Assembly (NCBI RefSeq): GCF_007421815.1
Contig: NZ_VLNT01000011.1
Location: 1 to 64,000 of the forward strand
From: Aeromicrobium piscarium
GTDB taxonomy: Bacteria > Actinomycetota > Actinomycetes > Propionibacteriales > Nocardioidaceae
Direction of reading: 5' to 3'
DNA length: 64,000 nucleotides
Below the pieces are notes generated by a model that was given only the letters and a program-made list of their open reading frames with translations, was not told the origin of the DNA and ran no database searches. Position numbers and translations under genes: made by a program. Positions 30,750 to 42,854 of the stretch are shown here, piece after piece (within the stretch, counting starts at the first letter, position 1; each line of letters opens with the position of its first letter).

Positions 30750-32684
30750 TCAGAAATCGATCGGATCGACCTGGACCCGCCAGGCGGGGAGCTTGGCGGC
30801 GCTGCGCTCCGCGGACGCCTGCTTGACGAGACGGGCGAGCGCGAGACCCTCGCGGCGAGGGGCGCGCAGGATCAGCCGATCGCGGTCGGCGTCCACCGGC
30901 ACCGGACCGAGGAGCTCGGTGTGCGGGGTCCACGACCGATGCGCCAACTCGGCGAGGGCATCGGCGGGAGCATCGATCGTGGCCAGACGCCCGATCGGTG
31001 GCAGATGGGTCTCGGCGCGCTCGGCCAGCTGCCGGACCGCCAGCCCGATCGGATCGGCACGCACGAGCGCCTGGAGAGACGCCGGGTCCCCGACGGCGAC
31101 CGCCTCACCGTGGTGGGCGGCGAGCGCCAGGGCGTTGAACCACCGGCGGTGGGCCTCCTCGACCACCCGGACCTCGTCACGGCCGAGCATCAGCCAGGTG
31201 TCCAGCAACACCACCAGCGAGTAGCCTCCGGGAACCCTGGGTTCGGCTCCAGGTGTCGCCAGGACCAGCGTCCGTTCGTCGGGAGCGGGATCCACGGTGT
31301 CGAGCACCGACGAGCCTCCTGAGGTCACGACCCGATGACTCGTGAAGGCCTGCGCGAACTCCTCCGCCGTGCGCAGCTGGCCTACGACGGGCGCGCGGAG
31401 CCGATCGCTGCCGCATTCGTGGCACCGCCAGTGCGGGTCCTGGGTCCCGCACCAGCGGCAGACGACGGGTGCCCGGGCGGACGTCTGCGCCAGCGGTCCC
31501 TCGCACTGCCGACAGCGCGCAGGTGTCCGGCAGCGCTGACAGGCCAGTGAGCTGCGGTAGCCGCGCCGAGGAACCTGTACGAGAACGTGCCCTCCGCTGC
31601 CGCGGATCGCCGTGAAGACCTGCCGGGGCAGGCGCACCGGCGCCGCCCCCGTCTCGGTGCCGTCGGTGACCGTCAGCTGCGGCCATTCGCGACGACGTGC
31701 CGCCTGATCGCCACCGAGGTCGGCGCACCAGCGCGACTCCACCACCGACTGCGCCTCGACCGAACGCGCATAGGAGGCCAGCAGGACACCGGCACCCTGC
31801 TGCGCCGCGCGCGTCAGCAGGACCTCGCGAGCGTGCGGATACGGGGCGCGAGGCTCGGCGAAGAGATCGTCGCCGTCGTCCCACATCGCCACCAGACCGA
31901 GGTCGCGCACCGGGGCATAGGCTGCGGCACGGGTACCCAGCACGATCGAGACCTCACCGCGTGCGACACGGACGAAGGAGCGATAGCGAGCGGCCGGCTT
32001 CTGTGCCGCGGTCAGCACGACATGGCGGTCCTGACCGAGCACCTCGGTGACGATGGCGTCCCAGCGCTCCACGTCTCGGGCATCGGGCACGCAGATGATC
32101 GCGCCTCGCCCCGAGCGGGCCGTCGCGGCGACCGCCTCCGCGACGGCTCGCTCCGGCTCGTGACGTGGCAGGACCGCGAGCACCGTGCGCGGCGAGCGTC
32201 CCGCGGCCAACTCCTCGACGAAGGCCGGCCCGTCGACATAGGGATACCACGCGGCGCAGCCCGGATCGTCCGGCGGCGAGACCGGATCGCCGACCGGATG
32301 CGCCTCGGCGCGAGCGTGCCGTGGGGGGATGGCGAGCCGAAGGACATCGGTGACGGTCCCGGCATAGCGCTCGGCGACCGCGCGCGCCAGGCGCAACACC
32401 TCCGGTCGCAGCACCGGCTCGGGCGACACGATCTTGTGCAAGGCCGCGAGTGTGCCCCGGTGCTCGGTGGAGTCGGAGAGCTCGACCAGGAAGCCGTCGG
32501 TCAGCTTGCCGGCGAATCTCACCTTGACGCGGCATCCCTGCCGCGCGTCCGCGGCCAGCTCATCGGGCACCCGATAGTCGAACAGCCGGTCCAGATGCGG
32601 CAGCGGGGAGTCGATCAGGACGCGGGCGACCGAGGCAGGAGGGCGTGCCGCCTCCACCTGGAGCATCGCGAGCTGTTCGTCCAC
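30750..32684 (-). CDS. priA: Primosomal protein PriA, degenerate actinobacterial type
   Basis: 644 residues from GTG 32682-32684. The 3'BD domain comes first (VARVLIDSPLPHLDRLFDY in parts). The Walker A motif expected after it is missing (LAVLPRHEPERAV), and the DEAH box is replaced by WDDGDD in LGLVAMWDDGDDLF. The zinc domain is intact with four Cys pairs (CQRC, CRQC, CRWC, CHEC). It thus probably binds DNA and replication-restart partners without helicase activity, as known for actinobacterial PriA. The start could also be 27 nt upstream. Confidence 0.92.
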   Translation of the reverse strand: MDEQLAMLQVEAARPPASVARVLIDSPLPHLDRLFDYRVPDELAADARQGCRVKVRFAGKLTDGFLVELSDSTEHRGTLAALHKIVSPEPVLRPEVLRLARAVAERYAGTVTDVLRLAIPPRHARAEAHPVGDPVSPPDDPGCAAWYPYVDGPAFVEELAAGRSPRTVLAVLPRHEPERAVAEAVAATARSGRGAIICVPDARDVERWDAIVTEVLGQDRHVVLTAAQKPAARYRSFVRVARGEVSIVLGTRAAAYAPVRDLGLVAMWDDGDDLFAEPRAPYPHAREVLLTRAAQQGAGVLLASYARSVEAQSVVESRWCADLGGDQAARRREWPQLTVTDGTETGAAPVRLPRQVFTAIRGSGGHVLVQVPRRGYRSSLACQRCRTPARCRQCEGPLAQTSARAPVVCRWCGTQDPHWRCHECGSDRLRAPVVGQLRTAEEFAQAFTSHRVVTSGGSSVLDTVDPAPDERTLVLATPGAEPRVPGGYSLVVLLDTWLMLGRDEVRVVEEAHRRWFNALALAAHHGEAVAVGDPASLQALVRADPIGLAVRQLAERAETHLPPIGRLATIDAPADALAELAHRSWTPHTELLGPVPVDADRDRLILRAPRREGLALARLVKQASAERSAAKLPAWRVQVDPIDF

Positions 32685-32718
32685 GTCGCGATTCTCCCAG
32701 CCGCCACCCACAGTCGGC

Positions 32719-33297
32719 TCAGCGCAGGTGACGGCGACGCGCCACGAGCACGGCGCACAGCAACGTGCATAGTCCCAGGATGTAGCCGGCGAAGGCCCAC
32801 GCGGCCGGCTCCCAGGACGTGATGGTCAGCAGGGTGATCACCGCGCCGACGCCGACGAGAGCGTAGAAGGTCGCCTGTTCGGACCAGGGATCGCGCCATG
32901 CCTTGACGATCGTCGGCAGGGCCGCCACACCGTCGGCGACCACGGCGATGATGACGGCCGCGGGCGCCTGCCCGAGACCGATCCACACGCCGAGCGCCAC
33001 CGCGGCGGTGACCCCGCAGGCCAGATCGAAGGGACCGAGGCTGGCGCGGTGTCGCCGCGCCGCGAGGCTCGCCACGACCACCACCAGCGGCCCGAGCCCC
33101 GCGGACAGCGTCGGCACGGCGGGCAGGCCGACCCCGGCGTCGAGCTGGGCGAGGAAGGCGATGAGCGGCGCGGCCGCCCACAGCGACCACGTCACCAGAT
33201 TGGGCCGGACCCGTCCCGCAACGGTCGCGGCCGCGTAGCGCAGGCTCCCGAACAGTCCGAGCGCCGCACTGAGGAACACCCAGTTCGGATCCAGCAC
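32719..33297 (-). CDS. Six-helix membrane protein, PQ-loop-like
   Basis: 192 residues with about six hydrophobic segments. LFGSLRYAAATVAGRVRPNLVTW and a second part around KAWRDPWSEQATFYALVGVG (in parts) suggest an internal duplication like that of PQ-loop/SWEET-type small transporters, with RPNLVTWSLWA replacing the PQ motif. Substrate unknown. It lies between metK and priA. It may be transcribed with them: 79 nt from metK and 34 nt from the priA start. Confidence 0.7.
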   Translation of the reverse strand: MLDPNWVFLSAALGLFGSLRYAAATVAGRVRPNLVTWSLWAAAPLIAFLAQLDAGVGLPAVPTLSAGLGPLVVVVASLAARRHRASLGPFDLACGVTAAVALGVWIGLGQAPAAVIIAVVADGVAALPTIVKAWRDPWSEQATFYALVGVGAVITLLTITSWEPAAWAFAGYILGLCTLLCAVLVARRRHLR

Positions 33298-33376
33298 GAG
33301 GGCCTCCTACGACGCCGACGGCGGGAGAGACCAAGTCTCTCCCGCCGTCGATACGAGCTGTGTCAGAGGACGCCGA

Positions 33377-34564
33377 TCAGCGGCCGGCGGCCGCACGCAG
33401 AGCGTCGGCGCGGTCCGTCGACTCCCACGGCAGGCCGGGGCGGCCGAAGTGGCCGTAGGCCGCGGTCTGCGCGTAGATCGGACGCAGGAGGTCCAGATCG
33501 CGCACGATCGCCGCGGGGCGCAGATCGAAGACCTCGAGCACGGCCTCACGGATCGTATCGACCGGAACGGTCTCGGTGCCGTAGGTGTCGACATAGAAGC
33601 CGACCGGGTGGGCGACGCCGATCGCGTACGCGACCTGCACCTCGGCCTTGGTGGCCAGACCCGCGGCGACGATGTTCTTGGCGACCCAGCGCATCGCGTA
33701 GGCGGCGGAGCGGTCGACCTTGCTCGGGTCCTTGCCCGAGAACGCGCCGCCGCCGTGACGCGCATAACCGCCGTAGGTGTCGACGATGATCTTGCGACCG
33801 GTCAGACCGGCATCGCCCATCGGACCACCGATGACGAACTTGCCGGTGGGGTTGATGTGCAGCTTGGCGTCGCTGCCGTCGATGTCGTAGTCAGCGAGGA
33901 CCACGTCGATGACATGCTTCTTCAGGTCCTGCGGCAGCTGGTTCTCGAGGTCGATGCCGTCCTCGTGCTGGGTGGAGATGACGATCGCCTCGACCCGCTT
34001 GGGCTTGTCGTCGTCGCCGTACTCGATGGTGACCTGGGTCTTGCCGTCGGGGCGCAGGTACGGCAGCGTGCCGTCCTTGCGCACGCGGGTCAGCTGCTCG
34101 GAGAGCCGGTGAGCGATGGTGATCGGCAGCGGCATGAGCTCGGGCGTCTCGTCGATCGCGAAGCCGAACATGAGACCCTGGTCGCCCGCGCCCTGGCGGT
34201 CCAGCGGATCCTCCGAGACACCGGTGCGCCCTTCGAAGGCGGTGTCGACGCCCTGCGCGATATCGGGCGACTGCGCGTCGAGGGTGACCTGCACGGCGCA
34301 GGACTCTCCGTCGAAGCCCTTGGTGGACGAGTCGTAGCCGATCTCCAGCACCCGGTCGCGCGCGATCCGCGCGATGTCGACATAGGCCTCGGTGGTGACC
34401 TCGCCGCCGACCAGGACGAGGCCGGTGGTCACGAAGGTCTCAGCCGCGACGCGGCTCTTGGGATCGACCGCGAGCAGCGCGTCGAGAATGCTGTCGCTGA
34501 TCTGATCGGCGATCTTGTCCGGGTGACCCTCGGTCACGGACTCGGAGGTGAACAAACGGCTCAC
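33377..34564 (-). CDS. metK: S-adenosylmethionine synthetase
   Basis: 395 residues. It makes SAM from ATP and methionine. Motifs are [14 protein letters not shown] (H14 region), [12 protein letters not shown], and the P-loop-like [19 protein letters not shown] in parts. Length and ends are normal. No SAM riboswitch is visible in the 65-nt gap after coaBC. Confidence 0.98.
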   Translation of the reverse strand: MSRLFTSESVTEGHPDKIADQISDSILDALLAVDPKSRVAAETFVTTGLVLVGGEVTTEAYVDIARIARDRVLEIGYDSSTKGFDGESCAVQVTLDAQSPDIAQGVDTAFEGRTGVSEDPLDRQGAGDQGLMFGFAIDETPELMPLPITIAHRLSEQLTRVRKDGTLPYLRPDGKTQVTIEYGDDDKPKRVEAIVISTQHEDGIDLENQLPQDLKKHVIDVVLADYDIDGSDAKLHINPTGKFVIGGPMGDAGLTGRKIIVDTYGGYARHGGGAFSGKDPSKVDRSAAYAMRWVAKNIVAAGLATKAEVQVAYAIGVAHPVGFYVDTYGTETVPVDTIREAVLEVFDLRPAAIVRDLDLLRPIYAQTAAYGHFGRPGLPWESTDRADALRAAAGR

Positions 34565-34629
34565 GGTGAAGAACTCTCCTGATGATGGACGACGTCAGTA
34601 CTGTACTAGGCCGTGGCGAGGCCGGCGGG

Positions 34630-35838
34630 TCATCCCAGTCGTTGGACGATCGTGTCCCAGATCGCGTTCGCGACCTCGGACTTGGCCGCGCGCGCGAGAG
34701 GCCGCGCCTCGCCGTCGGCGGTCAGCAGGATGACCTCGTTGTCGTCGGCTCCGAAGACCGCGCCGGCGCTGACATCGTTGACGACCAGCAGATCGCAGCC
34801 CTTGCGGGCCAACTTGGCACGCGCGTGCTCGACGACGGTGGCGTTCTCATCCCCGGTCTCCGCCGCGAATCCGGCGATGAACGGCTCGCCGGAGCCGCTC
34901 GGGCGCGAGCGCACCAGCTCGGCGAGGATGTCAGGGTTCTCGACCAGCTCGATGGTCGGCGCGTCGCCTCCGGGGACCTTCTTGATCTTGGCGTCGGCGT
35001 AGTTGGCAGGCCGGAAGTCGGCCGGTGCCGCGGCCATGACCACCGCGTCGGCAGTCGCCGCGGCCTTGACGACCGCGTCACGCAGCTCGGCCGTGGTGAC
35101 GACGTCGATGCGCTCGACACCTGCCGGGGCCGGAAGGGAGACATTCGCGGCCACCAAGGTCACCTCGGCTCCGCGGGCGGCCGCTGCCTGCGCGAGCGCC
35201 AGTCCCTGGCGGCCCGAGGAGCGGTTGCCCAGGAAGCGCACCGGGTCGAGGAACTCGCGGGTGCCACCGGCGCTGACGACGACCCTCCGGCCGGTCAGGT
35301 CCTGGGGACGGCCGTCGAGGAAGCGCAGACACGCGGCGAAGATGTCCTCGGGCTCGGGCAGCCGCCCGGCTCCGGAGTCAGCCCCCGTCAGGCGTCCGAC
35401 CGCCGGTTCGATGACGGTCGAGCCCCGCCCGCGCAACGTCGCGACATTGGCCCGGGTGGCGGCATTCTCCCACATCTCGGTGTGCATCGCCGGGGCGAAG
35501 ACGACCGGGCAGCGCGCGGTGAGCAGCGTATTGGTGAGCAGGTCGTCCGCGAGACCGTGCGCGGCCTTGGCCAGCGTGTTGGCTGTCGCGGGAGCCACCA
35601 CGACGAGATCGGCGTGCTGCCCGATCGCGACGTGCGGTACCTGCGGCACGTTCTCGAAGGTGCCGGTCTGCACCGACTTGCCCGACAACGCCTCCCAGGT
35701 CGCCGCGCCCACGAACTCGAGCGCGGCCTCGGTGGGGACGACTCGCACGTCGTGACCGGCCTCGGTGAACAACCGCAGGAGCAGCGCCGCCTTGTAGGCC
35801 GCCACTCCCCCGCTGACACCGAGCACGATCGAGCTCAT
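34630..35838 (-). CDS. coaBC: Phosphopantothenoylcysteine synthetase/decarboxylase
   Basis: 402 residues, two fused steps of CoA synthesis. The N-terminal FMN decarboxylase CoaC has SGGVAAYKAALLLR, VVAPATANTLAKAAHG and PAMHTEMWENAAT. The C-terminal CoaB synthetase has SAGGTREFLDPVRFLGNRSSGRQG in parts and AAAPADFRPANY. Its ATG overlaps the stop of the third unit of a mini-ORF array and lies inside a predicted hairpin. The operon appears to be pyrF...mihF-gmk-rpoZ-array-coaBC-metK. Confidence 0.97.
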   Translation of the reverse strand: MSSIVLGVSGGVAAYKAALLLRLFTEAGHDVRVVPTEAALEFVGAATWEALSGKSVQTGTFENVPQVPHVAIGQHADLVVVAPATANTLAKAAHGLADDLLTNTLLTARCPVVFAPAMHTEMWENAATRANVATLRGRGSTVIEPAVGRLTGADSGAGRLPEPEDIFAACLRFLDGRPQDLTGRRVVVSAGGTREFLDPVRFLGNRSSGRQGLALAQAAAARGAEVTLVAANVSLPAPAGVERIDVVTTAELRDAVVKAAATADAVVMAAAPADFRPANYADAKIKKVPGGDAPTIELVENPDILAELVRSRPSGSGEPFIAGFAAETGDENATVVEHARAKLARKGCDLLVVNDVSAGAVFGADDNEVILLTADGEARPLARAAKSEVANAIWDTIVQRLG

Positions 35839-35921
35839 GCCAGCACCGTCTCAAGGAAAAGCAGCGTAGACCGGCACCGGCATGAGGACATCTCGATCGG
35901 TCGCTCGCTGCGCTCGCTCAT
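35835..35921 (-). CDS. MSERSER mini-ORF, unit 3 of 3 before coaBC (28 aa)
   Basis: ATG at 35919-35921 overlaps the stop of unit 2, and TGA overlaps the coaBC ATG. The peptide begins MSERSERPIEM, has CRCR and ends LLFLETVLA. CTCATGCCGGTGCC pairs with GGTGCTGGCATGAG. Relative to unit 1 the 3' arm has C to T, which keeps pairing as G-U. Confidence 0.55.
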   Translation of the reverse strand: MSERSERPIEMSSCRCRSTLLFLETVLA

Positions 35922-36004
35922 GCCGACACCGTCTCAAGGAAAAGCAGCGTAGACCGGCACCGGCATGAGGACATCTCGATCGGTCGCTCGCTGCGCTCGC
36001 TCAT
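35918..36004 (-). CDS. MSERSER mini-ORF, unit 2 of 3 before coaBC (28 aa)
   Basis: It is identical to unit 3 except at the 3' arm (GGTGTCGGC, peptide end LETVSA). It starts and stops in ATGA overlaps with units 1 and 3, exactly 83 nt apart. The T in the 3' arm again replaces C opposite G, so the RNA stem is kept. Confidence 0.55.
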   Translation of the reverse strand: MSERSERPIEMSSCRCRSTLLFLETVSA

Positions 36005-36087
36005 GCCGGCACCGTCTCAAGGAAAAGCAGCGTAGACCGGCACCGGCATGAGGATGCCTTGACTGGTCGTTCGCTGCGCTCGCTCAT
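36001..36087 (-). CDS. MSERSER mini-ORF, unit 1 of 3 before coaBC (28 aa)
   Basis: First unit of the array. Its ATG is 10 nt after the rpoZ stop, the only case in the family without an overlap at the 5' end. The peptide begins MSERSERPVKAS and ends LLFLETVPA. Differences from units 2 and 3 cluster in the segment between the head and the hairpin, and the hairpin arms are nearly unchanged. Confidence 0.55.
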   Translation of the reverse strand: MSERSERPVKASSCRCRSTLLFLETVPA

Positions 36088-36097
36088 GGGTGCAGGA

Positions 36098-36412
36098 TCA
36101 GCTCTCGCCGGCCGCGTCGCGTGCGGCCTGTGCGGCAGCCGCCTCGGCCTCGGGATCGATGTCCTCGACGGTCAGGAGGTTCTCGTTGATCTCGCGGAGG
36201 GCGATCGAGAGGGGCTTCTCCTGCACCTCGGTCTCCAGCAGCGGACCGACGTACTCGAGCAGGCCCTCGCCGAGCTGCGAGTAGTAGGCATTGATCTGGC
36301 GAGCCCGCTTGGCGCTGTAGAGCACCAGCTTGTATTTGGACTCGGACTTCTCCAGCAGGTCGTCGATAGGAGGATTGGTGATGCCTTCGGCGGCGGAACG
36401 GGTGGTGGACAC
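36098..36412 (-). CDS. rpoZ: RNA polymerase omega subunit
   Basis: 104 residues from GTG 36410-36412. [22 protein letters not shown] (in parts) and [18 protein letters not shown] are the omega signature (conserved KRARQI). The C-terminus is acidic and Ala-rich, as in actinobacteria. An in-frame GTG at 36424 is possible, but the AGAGG Shine-Dalgarno abuts it with no spacer, so 36412 is preferred. It promotes RNAP assembly. Confidence 0.93.
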   Translation of the reverse strand: MSTTRSAAEGITNPPIDDLLEKSESKYKLVLYSAKRARQINAYYSQLGEGLLEYVGPLLETEVQEKPLSIALREINENLLTVEDIDPEAEAAAAQAARDAAGES

Positions 36413-36491
36413 GAAGATCCGCACCTCTCGTGGTCGGTGTGTAGGGCGAGCGCGGCGACGGTCGTGCGCGACGGCGGGCAGGGCCGCGTGG

Positions 36492-37070
36492 CTATTCGGC
36501 GGTCGAGGAGCTCATGTTCGAGAACAACTCTACCAACTCCGCGCACGCTTCATCGACATCGGTGTTGACGATCGTGACGTCGAACTCGGCTTGCGCGGCC
36601 AGTTCCTCGCGTGCCGTCCGCAACCGGCGTTCACGCTCGGCCTCCGTCTCGGTGCCGCGGCCGACCAGTCGTCGCACGAGCTCGTCCCAGCTGGGCGGCG
36701 CGAGGAACACCATGAGCGCCTCGGGCATCCGTTCGCGCACCTGGCGCGCTCCCTGCAGATCGATCTCGAGAAGCGCCGAATCGCCGGCGGCCAGCCGCTC
36801 CTCGACGGCGGCGCGCGGCGTGCCGTACCGGTGCCGCCCGTGCACGACCGCCCACTCGAGCAGTCCGTCCTCGGCGATCAGCCGATCGAACTCCTCCTCG
36901 GTGATGAACCAGTAGTGCCGGCCGTCGACCTCACCGGGACGCGGCGCCCGGGTGGTGACCGATACCGAGATCCAGATATCCGGCTGGGTCTCGCGGACGC
37001 GCGCGGCGACCGTGCCCTTGCCGACTGCGGTGGGCCCAGCAAGAACCACCAGGCGCGAAGGAGCGGTCAT
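36492..37070 (-). CDS. gmk: Guanylate kinase
   Basis: 192 residues. It phosphorylates GMP to GDP. The P-loop GPTAVGKGT is at 12-20, followed by [19 protein letters not shown] (in parts; GMP binding) and [17 protein letters not shown] overlaps the mihF stop (ATGA). The usual GPSGVGKGT loop has Thr-Ala in place of Ser-Gly, which is tolerated. Confidence 0.96.
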   Translation of the reverse strand: MTAPSRLVVLAGPTAVGKGTVAARVRETQPDIWISVSVTTRAPRPGEVDGRHYWFITEEEFDRLIAEDGLLEWAVVHGRHRYGTPRAAVEERLAAGDSALLEIDLQGARQVRERMPEALMVFLAPPSWDELVRRLVGRGTETEAERERRLRTAREELAAQAEFDVTIVNTDVDEACAELVELFSNMSSSTAE

Positions 37071-37390
37071 CGGCCGCGGCGAGCGAACTCGGCGACGAGG
37101 TCGCGCTGCTGGTGAGGCCCGAGGCCCCTCAACCGGCGCGACTCGGCGATGCCGAGCCGCTGCATGATCTCCTTCGCGGTGATCTTGCCGACGCCGGGCA
37201 TCGACTGCAGCAGGTCGAGGACCTTGATCTTGGCGATCGCCTCATCGGAGCCGGCAAGCTTCAGCACATCGGCGATCGAGGCGCCCGAGTGCTTGAGCCT
37301 ATTCTTGACCTCGGCGCGCACCGCCCGTGCGCGGGCGGCCTTGGCCAGCGCCTCACGTCGTTGCTCATCGGTCAAGGGTGGCAGGGCCAT
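37067..37390 (-). CDS. mihF: Actinobacterial integration host factor mIHF
   Basis: 107 residues. Nucleoid-associated protein typical of Actinobacteria, with the helix-two-turn-helix region [20 protein letters not shown] near 64-83 and ending [10 protein letters not shown]. It binds DNA through a helical domain. Upstream pyrF, normally its neighbour, is here separated from it by a lipoprotein and a toxin-antitoxin pair. Confidence 0.95.
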   Translation of the reverse strand: MALPPLTDEQRREALAKAARARAVRAEVKNRLKHSGASIADVLKLAGSDEAIAKIKVLDLLQSMPGVGKITAKEIMQRLGIAESRRLRGLGPHQQRDLVAEFARRGR

Positions 37391-37392
37391 CG

Positions 37393-37848
37393 TTACTCCT
37401 TCGCCTCCGGCTGCTCAAGGGTGACGCCGCACTGGTCGTCGATATCGGCGACCACGGCCCTGCGCTGCTCGACGGTGTCGTTGAATGCCTGATACGACGC
37501 GTTGAGCGCGTCGCGCTGTTCCTGGGACAACTGCGCCACCGTGTCAGAGTCGCCCATGTTCTCCAACGGTACGCCTGCCTCGGACTGCGCGGCGATGACG
37601 CCGTCGGTGACCTCGGCGATGGTCTCCCAGTCGGGGGCGATGGACTCCGGTGCCGCCTCGGCGATCTCCTTGGCCGCCGTGGCGTAATCGGCATAGGCGG
37701 CGTCGGTGCGCTCGGCGCCGAAGGAGTTCAACGTCTCCTCGTGCTCCTTGACCGCGTCGCAGTACGGATCGCTGCCGAAGCAGCCCGACAACGTCGTCGT
37801 CGCCAGCAGCACCACGGCTGCGCCAACCCACCGGTTCCTCACTCCCAC
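37393..37848 (-). CDS. Putative lipoprotein, function unknown
   Basis: 151 residues. The signal peptide ends in the lipobox LSGC (20-23), so the mature protein should be lipid-anchored outside the membrane. The remainder is helical and acidic with only three further Cys-type landmarks: YCDAV near 29-33, and DQCGVTL near the end, which may form a disulfide. It starts 47 nt after the hepT stop and ends 2 nt before mihF. I do not recognise the family. Confidence 0.75.
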   Translation of the reverse strand: MGVRNRWVGAAVVLLATTTLSGCFGSDPYCDAVKEHEETLNSFGAERTDAAYADYATAAKEIAEAAPESIAPDWETIAEVTDGVIAAQSEAGVPLENMGDSDTVAQLSQEQRDALNASYQAFNDTVEQRRAVVADIDDQCGVTLEQPEAKE

Positions 37849-37895
37849 GACCCTACTAAGTAGCTCCGCGGACAGGCGACACGGCGTGGCGTGTC

Positions 37896-38246
37896 TCAGG
37901 AATCGTCGGACACACCCCTGACCAGCCGCGCATGTTCATCGCGCAGCGCAGCCTCCAGCACAGGAAGATCCCGTTCCACCGTCAGCTCGATCGTCGCTCG
38001 ATCGATGTGGCGGTAGCCGTGGGCGATCCGGTTGCGCGTAGCCCACATCAGTGGCCACTCATCGCCGAACAACCGCTCCGGCAGCGCAGTGCCGCCCGCT
38101 TGAAGCGCCTCGATCGCGGCGGACAAGCGCCTATTCACGGCGTCGAAGACCGTCTCGCCAGGAACTCCCTCGTGGGAAAGGTGCCGCCGAAGAATCTCCA
38201 GGTGCTCGAGTACATCCTCCACACGCTCCCGCTCGCTGACGCTCAC
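37896..38246 (-). CDS. hepT: HepT-like HEPN toxin (RNase)
   Basis: 116 residues of the DUF86/HEPN fold. The motif RX4HXY is exact: R71-N-R-I-A-H76-G-Y78. In known HepT/MntA pairs, this His-Arg site is the RNase centre and the Tyr is AMPylated by MntA to silence it. The ATG overlaps the mntA stop by 4 nt, so antitoxin and toxin are co-translated. The target RNA is unknown. Confidence 0.85.
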   Translation of the reverse strand: MSVSERERVEDVLEHLEILRRHLSHEGVPGETVFDAVNRRLSAAIEALQAGGTALPERLFGDEWPLMWATRNRIAHGYRHIDRATIELTVERDLPVLEAALRDEHARLVRGVSDDS

Positions 38247-38560
38247 AACGGCACTGTCTCAGCCAACGCGCGGGCCCGGACCGTATGGCGCAGACCAGAA
38301 TCCGGCACCACGTCGACTCCGACCTCGAGGATCATCGACAGGTCACGCTCCAGCCGCGCCAACTCGAACAGGCTGAGCGGCTCACTAAGCTCCACGAGTA
38401 GATCGAGATCGCTGGTGGTCGTCGCCTCACCACGCACCACGGAGCCGAAGACCCGCGCGTTCGAGGCCCTGTACCGTCGCAGCACCGCTTCCAGCTCGTC
38501 GCGGTGCTCCTCGATCAGGGCGCGCGCCTCCACCGAACGTCGAGGGGCGAGCGCGGGCAT
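38243..38560 (-). CDS. mntA: MntA-like minimal nucleotidyltransferase antitoxin
   Basis: 105 residues of the MNT family, with the complete catalytic motif GSX10DXD (G39-S40 and D51-L-D53 in FGSVVRGEATTTSDLDLL). In type VII systems it neutralises HepT by adding AMP to its Tyr. It is encoded first in the pair and overlaps hepT. The pair lies between pyrF and mihF, a join that is usually uninterrupted, which suggests later insertion. Confidence 0.85.
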   Translation of the reverse strand: MPALAPRRSVEARALIEEHRDELEAVLRRYRASNARVFGSVVRGEATTTSDLDLLVELSEPLSLFELARLERDLSMILEVGVDVVPDSGLRHTVRARALAETVPL

Positions 38561-38633
38561 CCTCCCAGGATGCGCCCGGACGGGTCGCAGCCATCGTCGG
38601 CACCGAACCCATCACTCGTTGCGCGTGAGGGGG

Positions 38634-39451
38634 CTAGCTGCGTCGGAGCTGCTCGTTGAGGTCGAGGGCGGCGGCACGCAGCGCACCCGCGTCAGGACCT
38701 GCGGAGAGCACACTGCGAGAGGTCGAGACGAGCAGCCGCTCCGGTGGCAGGTGCCCGAACAGCCGGTCGAGGTCGCCTGTTCCCCCGCCCTGCGCACCGA
38801 AGCCGGGGATGAGCAGCGGACCGCCGATATCGAGATCCTCATCGGTCTCGCCGATCGTCGCTCCCACGACAGCGCCCAGCGGGCCCATGGGCTCCAAGCC
38901 CTCGTTGGCCGCCTTGAGCTGCGCGAGCACCGAGCCCGCCACGGTGCGGCCCGACTCGGTCACGGCGTGCTGGACCTGGGGCGCCTCCGGATTCGAGGTC
39001 AGCGCGAGCACGAAGACTCCCGCATCGTTGAGCTCGGCGGTCGCGAAGAACGGCGTCAGGGTGCCGAAGCCCAGATACGGGCTCACCGTGACCGCGTCGA
39101 CCGCCATCGGCGAGTCCTCGTCCAGATAGGCCGTCGCATAGGCCGCGGCCGTCGAGCCGATATCGCCGCGCTTGATGTCGAGGACCACCAGCGAGCCGGT
39201 GTGGCGCAGGTCGGCGATCGTACGCTCCAGCACGGCCACCCCCCGAGAACCGAAGCGCTCGAAGAAGGCCGACTGGGGCTTGACGAAGGCGACCTGTCCG
39301 GCGAACGCCTCGACGCAGGTGGCGGCGAACCGTTCGAGACCCTCGATGGAGTCCTCCAGTCCCCACTGCTCCAGCAGTCCGGGATGCGGGTCGATGCCCA
39401 CGCAGACCGGACCGTAGGCCAGGGACGCGGCCTGGACCCGCGATCCGAAGC

Positions 39452-39455
<4 letters not shown>
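38634..39455 (-). CDS. pyrF: Orotidine 5'-phosphate decarboxylase (type 2)
   Basis: 273 residues. Last step of UMP synthesis, long actinobacterial type. Motifs are [28 protein letters not shown] and the catalytic [15 protein letters not shown] with its Lys/Asp pair. The ATG overlaps the carB stop (ATGA). The chosen start begins [11 protein letters not shown], as in homologues. Confidence 0.96.
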
Positions 39456-42853
<3,398 letters not shown>

Positions 42854-42854
42854 G

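Larger units (their letters stand above)
35839..36087 (-). repeat. 83-nt x 3 exact-length tandem repeat before coaBC
   Basis: Three head-to-tail units of exactly 83 nt (boundaries 35838/35921/36004/36087). Each begins ATGAGCGAGCGCAGCGA and ends in a hairpin 3' arm. 83 is 2 modulo 3, so each unit's ORF stops in the frame that lets its TGA overlap the next ATG. There are no variable spacers, so it is not a CRISPR array. Confidence 0.95.

Noticed and set aside
34565-34629. SAM riboswitch before metK
   Set aside because: Only 65 nt separate coaBC and metK and none of the conserved SAM-I core is visible.
35839-36087. CRISPR array
   Set aside because: The 83-nt units abut without variable spacers, contain ORFs and hairpins, and no cas gene is near.
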